Assembly (NCBI GenBank): GCA_016933025.1 | Contig: JAFGBT010000046.1 | Location: 1 to 60,124 of the forward strand | From: Spirochaetota bacterium | Lineage (GTDB): Bacteria > Spirochaetota > UBA4802 > UBA5550 | Direction: 5' to 3' | DNA length: 60,124 nucleotides | Shown: positions 41,692 to 50,609 of the stretch, piece by piece | Layout of the letters: the number at the start of each line of letters is the position of its first letter | How positions within the stretch are numbered: position 1 is the first letter of the stretch | Made by a program: the position numbers and the translations under genes | Notes under the pieces: generated by a model | Told to the model about the DNA's origin: nothing | Database searches by the model: none | Seen by the model: the letters and a program-made list of their open reading frames with translations, nothing else

Positions 41692-42300
41692 TTATTTTAA
41701 AACACCGTGGAGATAATTTCTCGCGATGGCGCTTATGAGCTTTTGGTCAAGCACGTTCTGCTTCATCCGGTCGCATTCGGACACCACCAGCATCACGCCG
41801 CCGACGATCATAATTGCGGTCACGTTCACGTCGAGGTTGCTCTTGTACACGCCCCTGTTCATCAACTCCTCAACTTCATGGGCGACGACCTTTACGATGG
41901 CCGCGATCGATTTGCTGACATGCTCGTTGACGTCCTCGTCCACGCCGGCGATTTCCTTGTAAATCAATTTAATGACGATGGGCTCTCCGAGCAGGACCTT
42001 TATGCATGACATCAGTCGTTTATTGATGAATTCCAGAATGACATCATGGTTCGGATTGCTGCTGAAAAACTCGTTGAAATCATCCTGATCGAAGATGTCC
42101 TCGATGTTTTCAATTACCACATCCAGAATGGCGTAGAGAATTTCCTTTTTATTCCTGAAATACTGGTATACCGTGCCCCGCGCGATGTCCAGCTTCTCGC
42201 ATACCTGGCCGATGTGAGTGCTCTGGAATCCCTTTTCAATGAACATCTGTTTAGCGGTATTGACGATCTGGTTTTTTCTTCTTTCTCCTTTTGGCGGCAT
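41692..42300 (-). CDS. TetR family regulator
   Basis: A 202-residue TetR protein. The DNA-binding region is IVNTAKQMFIEKGFQSTHIG followed by QVCEKLDIARGTVYQYFRNK, and the remainder is a helical domain with a run of acidic residues (IEDIFDQDDFNEFF). It is preceded by a 43-codon ORF (42317-42448) with a 16-base gap, and ended by a strong terminator. The ribosome site GGGAG is present. It does not adjoin an obvious target; the AT-rich 571-base region upstream is the likeliest place for self-control. The ligand is unknown. Confidence 0.9.
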   Translation of the reverse strand: MPPKGERRKNQIVNTAKQMFIEKGFQSTHIGQVCEKLDIARGTVYQYFRNKKEILYAILDVVIENIEDIFDQDDFNEFFSSNPNHDVILEFINKRLMSCIKVLLGEPIVIKLIYKEIAGVDEDVNEHVSKSIAAIVKVVAHEVEELMNRGVYKSNLDVNVTAIMIVGGVMLVVSECDRMKQNVLDQKLISAIARNYLHGVLK

Positions 42301-42316
42301 GTCTACTCCCTCACAT

Positions 42317-42448
42317 TTACCTAAAAATCCTTGTGTTTCTGTTTTCAGGAACGTTCTTCAGCAGCTCCAATTCTTTTTTTATGGGGGCCAGCGAGTCCTT
42401 CAGTTCCCGCATTATCCTTTCGGCCTTTTCCTGCAATTCTCTGCTCAT
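42317..42448 (-). CDS. Small 43-residue helical protein upstream of TetR
   Basis: A short open frame encodes a highly charged, probably coiled-coil peptide that starts MSRELQEKAERIMRELKDSL and ends in NTRIFR. CAGGGAT lies upstream of its ATG as a moderate ribosome site. The stop is 16 bases before the TetR start in the same direction, so the two are likely one transcript. It may be a real small protein or a leader peptide that tunes TetR translation. The heptad-like spacing of Leu, Ile and Ala favours a real helix. Confidence 0.5.
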   Translation of the reverse strand: MSRELQEKAERIMRELKDSLAPIKKELELLKNVPENRNTRIFR

Positions 42449-43019
42449 ATCGTATCCCTGTTATTAATCGAGAACGTTTGCATCAGTCATCATGATATCC
42501 GCAGAAACAAAACCTGTCAGGGGCACAGGGTTGAAAGTTGACAACAATTCTGCGTGTATACCTATTGTATCGAACTAATTCAAAATCCCCTTTAGGATCA
42601 AAAGCTATAACGGATATCAGAGCAGTAAACAACTATCTCTAATAATTAATCACCGGAAATTAAATAGATATAAAATTTAATATATATCACAATTCGCAAT
42701 AATGTGTATGAAATAACAGGATTATATCAGGGGTCAACAATTTTTCATTATTATTCATTTTTTTTATTATGTTCATAGAAAAAAAAATGCAATTTTTCAG
42801 AGCAAGCTAAAGCGACATATTATCCATACCACCTGCGCTATGATTTGATTATGAAATATGCTGGATAAGAATTGTTGATTGAATAGCGAAGAAGAAAAGA
42901 TAATGATAATAAGGAAGGATAATTAAATGGTCAGCCCCTTGTAATAACTTTGGACATATTACCAGGGGCTGCCGTTAACACTTTTCATGGTCATTATTAT
43001 ATCCCTGCGTTTTGTATCG
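42449..43019. other. 571-base AT-rich intergenic region
   Basis: There is no credible gene on either strand. The region is much richer in A and T than its surroundings, with long runs at 42650-42800. The only strong structure is the hairpin at 42932-42971. It may hold promoters for the small ORF/TetR pair, a small RNA, or a remnant of an inserted element. Confidence 0.5.
42932..42971. repeat. 15-bp imperfect hairpin
   Basis: CAGCCCCTTGTAATA (42932-42946) and TATTACCAGGGGCTG (42957-42971) pair at 14 of 15 positions around a ten-base loop. No long T-run follows on either strand, so it is a poor terminator. It lies 49 bases beyond the stop of the small protein gene at 43020. Confidence 0.6.
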
Positions 43020-43289
43020 TTATACCGCCGTATTCACGGACGATCCGACTGAATTCTGGTCTGATTGAATTCTGAGCTTTGATCCGATCATCATGTACAG
43101 GAAATTCTGTACCTCTTCGAGGTTCATCATAACCTGTTCACGCACCTGTTCGCTTACATTTTCTTCTTTGGGATATGCGTAAGGTATGTCCGGTTTCCCG
43201 GATGCTATCGGATTGGAAACGAAACTGTCGTTAGCATCGACAGAACGCAGAGCTGAATACGAGAAACTGTTAATCAATCTGACATCCAT
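43020..43289 (-). CDS. Small protein of unknown function
   Basis: An 89-residue protein that I do not recognise. Its start at 43289 is unusually well defined: GGAGGTGA lies seven bases upstream, and an AT-rich promoter (43417-43390) lies further up. It has no signal peptide or membrane helix. The middle stretch VSEQVREQVMMNLEEVQNFLYMMIG forms an amphipathic helix; the ends are rich in Ser, Asn and Asp. Such a strong translation signal and an isolated position suggest an abundant small protein. An ATG at 43304 overlaps the ribosome site and is less likely. Confidence 0.65.
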   Translation of the reverse strand: MDVRLINSFSYSALRSVDANDSFVSNPIASGKPDIPYAYPKEENVSEQVREQVMMNLEEVQNFLYMMIGSKLRIQSDQNSVGSSVNTAV

Positions 43290-43389
43290 TTCATTCACCT
43301 CCATCCCTGGATTACATCTGATTTTATATTCGACAGAATTTATTTTTATTAATCAAAAAAATAAAATTTTTTCAAAATTTTACCAGTAT

Positions 43390-43417
43390 AATATATACAT
43401 TTTAATTATTTTGTCAA
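43390..43417 (-). promoter_or_regulatory. Promoter of the small 89-residue protein gene
   Basis: Read leftward: TTGACA (43417-43412), 16 bases, TATATT (43395-43390). This gives a leader of about 95 bases. The rest of 43290-43606 is AT-rich and contains no gene apart from this promoter and the one facing right. Confidence 0.55.
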
Positions 43418-43510
43418 TTTTTTATCATTGATCTAATCCGACCTCTATCATCGGGACTTTGTAAATTGAAACGTACCAGGACCATGAAAATCATTCGTGG
43501 TAATATTTAC

Positions 43511-43538
43511 TTGACAACTCGAATTTACCAGAAATAAT
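43511..43538 (+). promoter_or_regulatory. Promoter of the plsC-like operon
   Basis: TTGACA (43511-43516), 16-base spacer, AATAAT (43533-43538). The start codon of the acyltransferase lies 69 bases downstream at 43607. Confidence 0.5.
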
Positions 43539-43606
43539 CCCTTTCCTAAAAATAAAAAGTGATTAAACTATTCGCCATAGACACTTCCCTGTGCCAAGGA
43601 GCCCGC

Positions 43607-44386
43607 ATGATTTACCTTGACGAACATCTGAGAGAAAACAGGACGCTCTATAACATCTATCAGGTCTACAAGTACATCGTATTTTTTCCGCTCCTCGGAA
43701 TGTCGACCGTTACTCTCTTCATCATCATATTCCTTTTCCTGTTCGTCGCCACCGAGAGCTTCGTCCAGTTCGCCGGCGTTATCTGGGCCAGATTCAACAG
43801 CTTCGTCACCCCCATGTTTGTCAAAGTTCTCGGGAGCGAGAATATCAAAAAAAACCGGTCCTATGTCGTGGTAGCAAACCACCAGAGCCAGTACGACATC
43901 TTCCTCATGTACGGCTGGCTCCCCCTCGACTTCCGCTGGGTCATGAAGATAGAATTGAGGAAGATACCGATCCTGGGATACTACTGCTATAAAGCCGGGC
44001 ACATCTACGTCGACAGGTCTAACAGCAGGGCGGCGATTGAGTCAATCAACGCGGCAAAGGAAAAAATCAGGGGCGGGACGTCCGTGGTCTTTTTCCCCGA
44101 AGGGACGCGGAGCGAGACCGGCGGTCTCCTGGATTTCAAGAAGGGCGCCTTCAGGTTCGCCATCGACATGGGCCTGCCGATCCTGCCGGTAACGATCGTC
44201 GGGACCAGGACGGTTCTCCCCGCCAACTCCATCGGGCTCTTCCCGGGAAACGCGAAAATGATCATACACAAGCCGATCGAGACCGGGACATTCACCGAAA
44301 ATAACATCAGCGAGCTGGCGGACAGGACCAGACAAGTAATACAGGACGGGCTGGACGCCCATGCCGGGCGGCATGCCGATGCGTGA
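43607..44386 (+). CDS. plsC: 1-Acyl-sn-glycerol-3-phosphate acyltransferase (PlsC family)
   Basis: A membrane enzyme of about 259 residues that adds the second acyl chain to lysophosphatidic acid. The catalytic motif is VVANHQSQYDIFLMYG (an NHxxxxD form, here NHQSQYD), the acyl-acceptor motif is FFPEGTRSETGGLLDFKKGA and the last block is LPILPVTIVGTRTVLP. Two N-terminal helices (IVFFPLLGMSTVTLFIIIFL) anchor it. The start at 43607 has AAGGAG upstream; an upstream GTG at 43559 is unlikely. It overlaps the following tldD gene by about 26 bases, so translation is coupled. Confidence 0.92.
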   Translation: MIYLDEHLRENRTLYNIYQVYKYIVFFPLLGMSTVTLFIIIFLFLFVATESFVQFAGVIWARFNSFVTPMFVKVLGSENIKKNRSYVVVANHQSQYDIFLMYGWLPLDFRWVMKIELRKIPILGYYCYKAGHIYVDRSNSRAAIESINAAKEKIRGGTSVVFFPEGTRSETGGLLDFKKGAFRFAIDMGLPILPVTIVGTRTVLPANSIGLFPGNAKMIIHKPIETGTFTENNISELADRTRQVIQDGLDAHAGRHADA

Positions 44387-45767
44387 CGGCATCGGTGACA
44401 TTGTCGCACTGGCGCGCACCCTGGTGACGGGCTGCCGCTGTGAATACGCCGAGGTACGGCTCAGCTCGAGCCGGGGCGACTCAATCTCCCTGACGGGCGA
44501 GCAGGTGGAAAGCTTTTCGTCCGGCGACACCATCGGCGGCTCGGTGCGTATCCTCAACAACGGATCCTGGGGCTTTGTCTCATTCAACGACCCGGAGGCT
44601 ATTGAAAGCCACTTCCGGCGCTGCATTGAGATTTCGTCTTCAATCGGCGGCCGCGACAGGACCAGGATCCGTCCCTACCGCGCGGTGAAACGTCACTTCG
44701 ACACCCCGTCGCAAAAACACGCCGGTACCGTCCCGCTGGAGGAAAAATTCAGCCTCATCAGCGGGTATAACCGCATCCTGAAATCATCGCCCCTGGTACA
44801 GACGACCCGCGCGACCTACCGGGACGTCGTGTCCCGCTACGCGTACCTCAATTCAGAGGGGTCGGAGATAACATATGACCGGGCATACTGCGGCATATCC
44901 CTGAGCTCCATCGCACGTGACGGCGCCGTGATACAGCCCTACAGCGAATCGGTCTCCGGCTACGGCGGGTTCGAGATCGCCGAGGGGCGGGAGGAGACCG
45001 CGGAGCGCGTCGCGAAGACCGCCTGTGATTTATTGAAGGCCGAGTCGCCCGCCGGCGGGACTCACCGCGTCGTGGCAGACCAGAAGCTGGCCGGCGTGTT
45101 CATCCATGAGGCCTTCGGCCACCTCTCGGAAGCCGACTTCGTGCATGAGAACGAGCGGCTGAAAAAAATGATGGTCATCGGCAGACAGTTCGGGCCGGAC
45201 GGCCTGAACGTGCTTGACAGCGGCTCGCTTCCCGGCCTGGCCGGCTACATTCCCTTCGACGACGAGGGCGTGCTCCCGGAAGAGACCCGTCTCATAAAAG
45301 GAGGGCTCCTGAGCGGACGGCTGCATTCGCGGGAAACCGCGGAAAAGATGGGTGAAGAAACCACCGGCAACGCCAGGGCCATAGGCGTCGCCAGGCAGCC
45401 CATCGTGCGGATGACCAACACCTACATCGAGAACGGGCCACACAACCGCGAGGAAATCCTCCAGGCAGCCGGCGACGGCATCTACGCCGCCGGCGTGATC
45501 GGAGGGGAGACCAATCTGGAGATGTTCACCTTCACCTCCGGCTACGGCTATCAAATTAAGCACGGCCGTCTCGGCACAATGTACCGGGACATTGTCCTCT
45601 CCGGAAACGTGTTCACCACCCTGCTCAACATCGAGATGATAGGGAACGACCGCCTCATGTTCGGCGGGCTCGGCGGCTGCGGCAAGGGGGGGCAGAGCCC
45701 GCTTCCCGTCTCGTTCGGCGGGCCGCATCTCCTTATCAAGGACGTTCTGATAGGGGGCGCGCAGTGA
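44361..45767 (+). CDS. tldD: TldD-like metalloprotease subunit
   Basis: A 468-residue protein of the TldD/PmbA family. The zinc motif VFIHEAFGHLSEAD (HExxxH) is present, and RVLNNGSWGFVSFND-like and TNTYIENGPHNREEIL, GGETNLEMFTFTSGYGYQIK and GGLGGCGKGGQSPLPVSFGG blocks agree. TldD and TldE form a dimeric protease that trims peptides and leaders. The first ATG (44361) lies inside the end of plsC; later ATGs at 44373 and 44379 are possible starts. The gene overlaps tldE by four bases (GTGA), so the two subunits are made together. Confidence 0.93.
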   Translation: MPGGMPMRDGIGDIVALARTLVTGCRCEYAEVRLSSSRGDSISLTGEQVESFSSGDTIGGSVRILNNGSWGFVSFNDPEAIESHFRRCIEISSSIGGRDRTRIRPYRAVKRHFDTPSQKHAGTVPLEEKFSLISGYNRILKSSPLVQTTRATYRDVVSRYAYLNSEGSEITYDRAYCGISLSSIARDGAVIQPYSESVSGYGGFEIAEGREETAERVAKTACDLLKAESPAGGTHRVVADQKLAGVFIHEAFGHLSEADFVHENERLKKMMVIGRQFGPDGLNVLDSGSLPGLAGYIPFDDEGVLPEETRLIKGGLLSGRLHSRETAEKMGEETTGNARAIGVARQPIVRMTNTYIENGPHNREEILQAAGDGIYAAGVIGGETNLEMFTFTSGYGYQIKHGRLGTMYRDIVLSGNVFTTLLNIEMIGNDRLMFGGLGGCGKGGQSPLPVSFGGPHLLIKDVLIGGAQ

Positions 45768-47056
45768 TCGAACGGGTGCAGGACAGGCTCTCAGGCAGGG
45801 CGCGGTGGTTCGACATCATAGAGGTGAGCGGATCCAGCACTCCCATCTCGTTTAAAAACAACCGGCTCCATTCCATTACCGAGCGCCACAACACCGGATT
45901 TGGCGTGCGGGTCAACGTGGACGGCCGGACCGGTTTTTCATACACCAACGACGGCGCCGCTCTTGACGATATGGCCGGGCGCGCCATGGAGCTTTCGACG
46001 TGGGGCGACCGCGAGGACTTCGAACTGCCCGCGGAGGCCGGCACGCACTTCGAGCCCTATGACGGCGCCATAGATTCTTTCGATGTCAAATCTGAGATCG
46101 CCGCCGCCGAGGAAACGATCGCGGCGATACTCGCCCGGTTCCCCGGGGCCACAGTAGACCTGGGCATCAGCCGGTCGACCGCCAGTTCCCGGATCGTCAA
46201 CTCGAGCGGTATCGACGCATCGTATCGGAGCAGCCACTACGCCGCCTCCATCGGGGCGACGCTCATCCTTGACGACGGCTCCCGCATCGAGGCCGCCGGG
46301 ACCCTCTCGGGGCTCGCGCCTCTCGATTACCGGGAGCTGCGCGATGAGATAACCGGCAACATCGAGGCCGCCCTGACGACCAGGAAGTCGCCGAGCGGCA
46401 GGGTGCCGGTGGTCCTCTCGCCCCGGGCCGCCGCGCGGATCATCGGAATCGTAACCTCCGGCCTGAACGCCAAATCCGTTTACCGGGGCATTTCCCCCTT
46501 TGCGGAAAGGCGCGGGAGCGCCGTGTTCAACTCGGCGCTGACCCTTCGCGACGACCCCTCTATGGACAGCTCCCCCTTCAGCTATCCGTTCGACGACGAG
46601 GGCGTGCCCGCCGTGAAAAAGCGCCTCGTCAACCGCGGCGTTATCGAGACCTTCATCACCGACCTCAAGCATGCGAAGAAACTCGGCCTGGCCGCGGGCG
46701 GGAACGGCCAGCGGAGCTACGCCTCGCTCCCCTACCCCTCCTTCAGCAATATCGTCATCGACCCGGGGATAGAGCCGCGGAATCGTATGATCGAGGGGAT
46801 TGAACGGGGCATCCTGGTCGAGCAGTTCATCGGCCTGGGCCAATCCAACACCCTGACCGGCGACTTCTCGGCAAACCTGGAGCTCGCCTATCTGATCGAG
46901 AACGGCACAATCACCGGCCGCGTGAAGGACTGCATGCTATCCGACAATCTGTTCCATCTGCTGGCCGGGGAGATCGTCCTGAGCGCGGAGCGGAAGCGCA
47001 TCGGATCGGTGCTCGCACCGTACATCATGCTCCCGGCGGTGAACTACACAGGGTGA
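45764..47056 (+). CDS. tldE: TldE/PmbA-like protease subunit
   Basis: A 430-residue partner of the TldD protein. It has the common N-terminal domain (FKNNRLHSITERHNTGFGVR) and the C-terminal domain (FSANLELAYLIENGTITGR) but lacks the HExxxH zinc motif, as is usual for TldE/PmbA. The start is a GTG that overlaps the tldD stop codon. In known systems the pair processes microcin B17 and other peptides and degrades CcdA. No peptide-natural-product gene is visible close by, so a general housekeeping role is likely here. Confidence 0.93.
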   Translation: MIERVQDRLSGRARWFDIIEVSGSSTPISFKNNRLHSITERHNTGFGVRVNVDGRTGFSYTNDGAALDDMAGRAMELSTWGDREDFELPAEAGTHFEPYDGAIDSFDVKSEIAAAEETIAAILARFPGATVDLGISRSTASSRIVNSSGIDASYRSSHYAASIGATLILDDGSRIEAAGTLSGLAPLDYRELRDEITGNIEAALTTRKSPSGRVPVVLSPRAAARIIGIVTSGLNAKSVYRGISPFAERRGSAVFNSALTLRDDPSMDSSPFSYPFDDEGVPAVKKRLVNRGVIETFITDLKHAKKLGLAAGGNGQRSYASLPYPSFSNIVIDPGIEPRNRMIEGIERGILVEQFIGLGQSNTLTGDFSANLELAYLIENGTITGRVKDCMLSDNLFHLLAGEIVLSAERKRIGSVLAPYIMLPAVNYTG

Positions 47057-47131
47057 ATGAATTAAAAAATCGTGGACAATCGTTGATAATCCAATATACT
47101 GCCCCACATCAGAACGCTTTTCGATATCATC

Positions 47132-47250
47132 TGTCATTGCGAGGAGTTCCGATTATATCGGAACGACGAAGCATGCCTCGACGGAGTTTATCCTGAGCCC
47201 CTCGACTGCGCTCGGGACAGGCTTCTTCGAAGGGTACGCTCGCGATGACA
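47132..47250. repeat. MITE-like dispersed element, copy B
   Basis: It starts with TGTCATTGCGAG and ends with CTCGCGATGACA. The left end is followed by a hairpin GTTCCGA/TCGGAAC and GACGAAGCATGCC. The middle contains a further inverted segment around 47185-47235, with 'tatcctgagcccctcgac' and 'gggacaggcttcttcgaa' as parts. See copies A and C. Confidence 0.78.
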
Positions 47251-47292
47251 TTAATGCCCGTTATAACGAGTTTCTGAACCCTAGTGATTAAT

Positions 47293-49650
47293 ATGCACCG
47301 CGCCACTATCATACAGCGATCCATTCTCCCCGCACTGGTTTTCATGCTGGTATCGCTGCCGTATCCGTACGACGCAACCGCTCAGCAACTCAAAAAAAAA
47401 GTGTTCACCAGGCGGCCGAAGGTCGGCCTGGTGCTGAGCGGCGGCGGAGCCAAGGGCATTGCGCACATCGGCGTCCTGAAAGTCATTGAAAAAACGGGGC
47501 TGAAAATCGACTATATAACAGGGACCAGCATGGGGAGCATCGTCGGCGGCCTGTACGCGGTCGGGTACAAGGCCGACATGCTTGAGCGGCTGGTCCTTTC
47601 CCTTGACTGGGACGACCTGCTGGCGGACGCCGTGTCGCGTCGCAGCCTTGCGATTGACGAGAAGGACGAGCATGACAGGTACATAGGGTCTTTGCAGATC
47701 CGAAAGTCGGGGATAGAGCTTCCCATGGGATACAAGCGGGGCCAGAAGCTCACCTCACTTTTGTCAATCCTGACGCTCCATGTCCAGGACATACGTGAGT
47801 TCGACGGGTACCCGATTCCCTTCCGGTGCATCGCAACCGATATCGTGACCGGAGAAGCCGTGGTCCTCGGGAACGGCTATCTCCCCGACGCCCTGCGCGC
47901 CAGCATGGCCATCCCCTCGATATTCACGCCGATAGAAATCGACGACCGCCTCCTGGTGGACGGCGGCGTGATCCGCAACCTTCCGGTATCGGACGCGCGG
48001 GAGATGGGGGCGGATTTCATCATCGCGGTAGACGTCGGCGCCCCTCTCTACAAGAAGGAGGAGCTGAAATCGGTCGCTGAGATCATGGACCAGGCCGTCA
48101 GCTTTCTCGGGGCTAAGTCCACGCAGAAACAACGGCTCCTGACGGACGTCCTCATCGTACCCGACATTAAATCGTTCAAATCCTCAGACTTCAAACGGGG
48201 AAAGGAATTGATCGCCGTGGGGGAAGACGCTGCGCGGCTCATCCTTCCCGAGCTCAACAACCTTGCGGAACAGCAGAGGAGATTCCCCGAGGAGCAAAAA
48301 GAGCCGGTCCGCATTAACAGAGTGGAGAAGTACTCCATTACCGGGATCGAGATACGCGGTTTAAAGCGCGTTTCAAAAAGCCTGGTCCTCGGGCGACTCC
48401 ATATCAGGACGCCGTCTGAAATCACCACAATCAAGCTGGCGGAGGCCATCGACAGGGTACACGCGAGCGGGTTCTTTGATCGCGTCACCTACCGCATCGA
48501 GCCGGCGGAGGAGGGCGGCGTCACCCTGATCATTACCGTTGAGGAGGCAAGCGGGGTGTTCTTAAAGTTCGGGTTCAGCTACGACACCGACCGGAACGCC
48601 GCGGTGCTTCTGAATACGACGCTCCGCAATGTGGCGGGCCAGGGATCGAGAATATCAATCGACGCGCGCCTGAGCGAGCTCCCCGGCATCCAGGCATCGT
48701 ATTTCATCAATACCCCGCTCCAGACCCCGGGGGTCGGCTTCGGCGTCAAGGCGCACTATGACAAATATTACTTCTATACCTATAACAACGGGGAGACAAA
48801 AACCTACTTCGACTATCAAAATGCGGGCGCCGACATTCTGGCCCAGACGATTCTCTTCAACCTCGTCGGGATCGGCATAGGGGTCCAGAAGGACCTGACG
48901 TTCATTAAAAGCAAGGTAACCTTCGACAACCCGGTAAAGCAGAATATCGAAGGGACAAATTACTACGCCTATATTGTATTCGATACGCTGGACCGAACCT
49001 TCTATCCCCGCTCCGGGTACCAGCTGTACGGCGAGGCGCGGTACATCACGGACGACCTCCGCATGCTGAAAAACAACGTGTCATTCAACAATTTCTTCAA
49101 GTACACGGCGCGCATGAAGGGCTACCTGCCCTTCCACAAGCGGTTCGTCATGTACCTCGGACTTTCGGGAGCCTTCATCGACGCGAAGGAATCTTTCTAC
49201 CTGCACTATGACATTCCCGGGGGGCTAAACCTCTACCAGAGAAAGATTCCGTTCATATACAATAACTACATGGGCGGTCTCAACTACTTCAAAAAGGACT
49301 GCCTGCCGTTTAACGGCCTCCATTTCATGCAGATTTCCGGAAAGCATATGCTGGTCGGCGATATCGGGTTCCAGATCGAATACTGGAAAGACCTTTTCAT
49401 CGTTCTGAGAGGGACGGTCGGCAGGGTCAAGGACAATTTCAGGGACCTGTTCCGGGAGAGCAACTGGTACATCAAGCAGTACTACGGGCTCTACATACCG
49501 AGACGCCAGCACGTGAAGAACGACATCATCTACGGGTACGGCCTGACACTCGGGTACAATTCAATCATCGGCCCCATAGAATTGACCCTGATGCGCGGAA
49601 GCGAGTCGAACAAATTCCTTTTTCACGCCAACATTGGATACCGCATATAA
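47293..49650 (+). CDS. Patatin-like phospholipase fused to a POTRA and BamA-type barrel (type Vd secretion-like)
   Basis: A protein of about 785 residues with a signal peptide (ILPALVFMLVSLPYPYDATAQ), a patatin domain of about 300 residues, one POTRA-like domain and a C-terminal 16-strand-type barrel. Patatin motifs are GLVLSGGGAKGIAHIGVL (oxyanion hole), TGTSMGSIVGGLYA (GxSxG nucleophile) and LLVDGGVIRNLP (Asp-Gly-Gly). The POTRA runs near ITGIEIRGLKRVSKSLVLGR, and the barrel has the family stretch DTLDRTFYPRSGYQLYGEAR. It resembles PlpD-type lipases that are exported by their own barrel. The ATG at 47293 is given; a GTG at 47284 is possible. No ribosome site is clear. Confidence 0.92.
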   Translation: MHRATIIQRSILPALVFMLVSLPYPYDATAQQLKKKVFTRRPKVGLVLSGGGAKGIAHIGVLKVIEKTGLKIDYITGTSMGSIVGGLYAVGYKADMLERLVLSLDWDDLLADAVSRRSLAIDEKDEHDRYIGSLQIRKSGIELPMGYKRGQKLTSLLSILTLHVQDIREFDGYPIPFRCIATDIVTGEAVVLGNGYLPDALRASMAIPSIFTPIEIDDRLLVDGGVIRNLPVSDAREMGADFIIAVDVGAPLYKKEELKSVAEIMDQAVSFLGAKSTQKQRLLTDVLIVPDIKSFKSSDFKRGKELIAVGEDAARLILPELNNLAEQQRRFPEEQKEPVRINRVEKYSITGIEIRGLKRVSKSLVLGRLHIRTPSEITTIKLAEAIDRVHASGFFDRVTYRIEPAEEGGVTLIITVEEASGVFLKFGFSYDTDRNAAVLLNTTLRNVAGQGSRISIDARLSELPGIQASYFINTPLQTPGVGFGVKAHYDKYYFYTYNNGETKTYFDYQNAGADILAQTILFNLVGIGIGVQKDLTFIKSKVTFDNPVKQNIEGTNYYAYIVFDTLDRTFYPRSGYQLYGEARYITDDLRMLKNNVSFNNFFKYTARMKGYLPFHKRFVMYLGLSGAFIDAKESFYLHYDIPGGLNLYQRKIPFIYNNYMGGLNYFKKDCLPFNGLHFMQISGKHMLVGDIGFQIEYWKDLFIVLRGTVGRVKDNFRDLFRESNWYIKQYYGLYIPRRQHVKNDIIYGYGLTLGYNSIIGPIELTLMRGSESNKFLFHANIGYRI

Positions 49651-49662
49651 CCGGGCCGGCGC

Positions 49663-50403
49663 TCAGAGGTAGCTCATGACCACAAAAGCGGCCATCGCCG
49701 CGGCCACACATGCCGCGCCCGCAGTCCAGCGACGGGCCCACCGCTCCTCCCTCACGAGGCCCTGGATCACGATGAGCTCGGAGAGCGCGAACGGCAGGGA
49801 AAGCGTCAAAAAAAATATGACCGCAACGGGGATCTCGTCGAGCATGTTAAAGAAATAGACCGGGACCAGCGCCAGCGAGAAAACAATGACCCCCCGGTGA
49901 AACAGAAGATGTCGGCGATACGGCCCCGCGCCCGGCCCGCCGGGGCTCTCCGCACGCAGGGACAGGTAGTCTCTGAGCGATATCGCCAAACCATCGATGA
50001 ACACCGCGGCGGCGCAGACGAACGCGAGGGCCTGGCCCACGTTCGAGCTTACCTCGTCAAAAAGAAACTCGAGGCTCGGGATAATCCAGACGGCCAGGCC
50101 GGAGAGGGCCGCGGTTAGGGCCCGCCAACTCGACCCGAAGGCGCTCAACGAGCGGCTGACGGCCCTTTTGTAAAAAGAAAATACAATGTATGTGATGAAG
50201 ATAAGAATTGCCGCCAGGAAGAACAGCGTGTTATATCCCTTGAACAACTGATATCCATGAAATGTGCTCATCGTTTTCGTCGTGCACCCGACGACATCGA
50301 TGAAGGGGAGCAGGAACGAGACGACGAACAGAAGCGATACGGCCCGGAAAAGATGAGGCCGTGCGGACGACAGGAAGGCCGCTGTTTTACTCTGTTCTGA
50401 CAT
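49663..50403 (-). CDS. Six-helix membrane protein of unknown function
   Basis: A 246-residue protein with six or seven membrane helices that I do not recognise. The first helix (FRAVSLLFVVSFLLPFIDVV) ends in a cysteine (GCTTKT), and an outside loop follows (STFHGYQLFKGYN). The later helices are TLFFLAAILIFITYIVFSFY, a middle pair around AVWIIPSLEFLF, and RGVIVFSLALVPVYFFNML. The ribosome site GAGGAGGAAAAT is strong. It runs convergent with the patatin gene, and its upstream side holds the MITE-like copy C. No motif shows a ligand. Confidence 0.75.
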   Translation of the reverse strand: MSEQSKTAAFLSSARPHLFRAVSLLFVVSFLLPFIDVVGCTTKTMSTFHGYQLFKGYNTLFFLAAILIFITYIVFSFYKRAVSRSLSAFGSSWRALTAALSGLAVWIIPSLEFLFDEVSSNVGQALAFVCAAAVFIDGLAISLRDYLSLRAESPGGPGAGPYRRHLLFHRGVIVFSLALVPVYFFNMLDEIPVAVIFFLTLSLPFALSELIVIQGLVREERWARRWTAGAACVAAAMAAFVVMSYL

Positions 50404-50460
50404 GATAATTTTCCTCCTCTGGTACGAGCGATTGTGATAGAGCTATTATCGAGTATATCC

Positions 50461-50581
50461 TGTCATTGCGAGGGTTTCGAAGAAACCCGCGGCAATCTTA
50501 TTTTTATAAAAATTCATTGCCGGAAATACATTCACTTTGTGCCGCCAATATCCAGACCGCTTCGCTGTGCTCGCGATGACG
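50461..50581. repeat. MITE-like dispersed element, copy C
   Basis: It starts with TGTCATTGCGAG and ends with CTCGCGATGACG, one base away from the other copies. The left end has a hairpin GGTTTC/GAAACC and then GCGGCAATCTTA; the right end has AGACCGCTTCGCTGTG, matching AGATCGCTGCG of copy A. Confidence 0.75.
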
Positions 50582-50609
50582 CATGTCAATACTGCCAGAC
50601 GGCGCCATG

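Noticed and set aside
42932..42971. Hairpin as terminator of the small protein gene at 43020
   Set aside because: No T-run follows on the leftward strand, so it is recorded as a repeat only.
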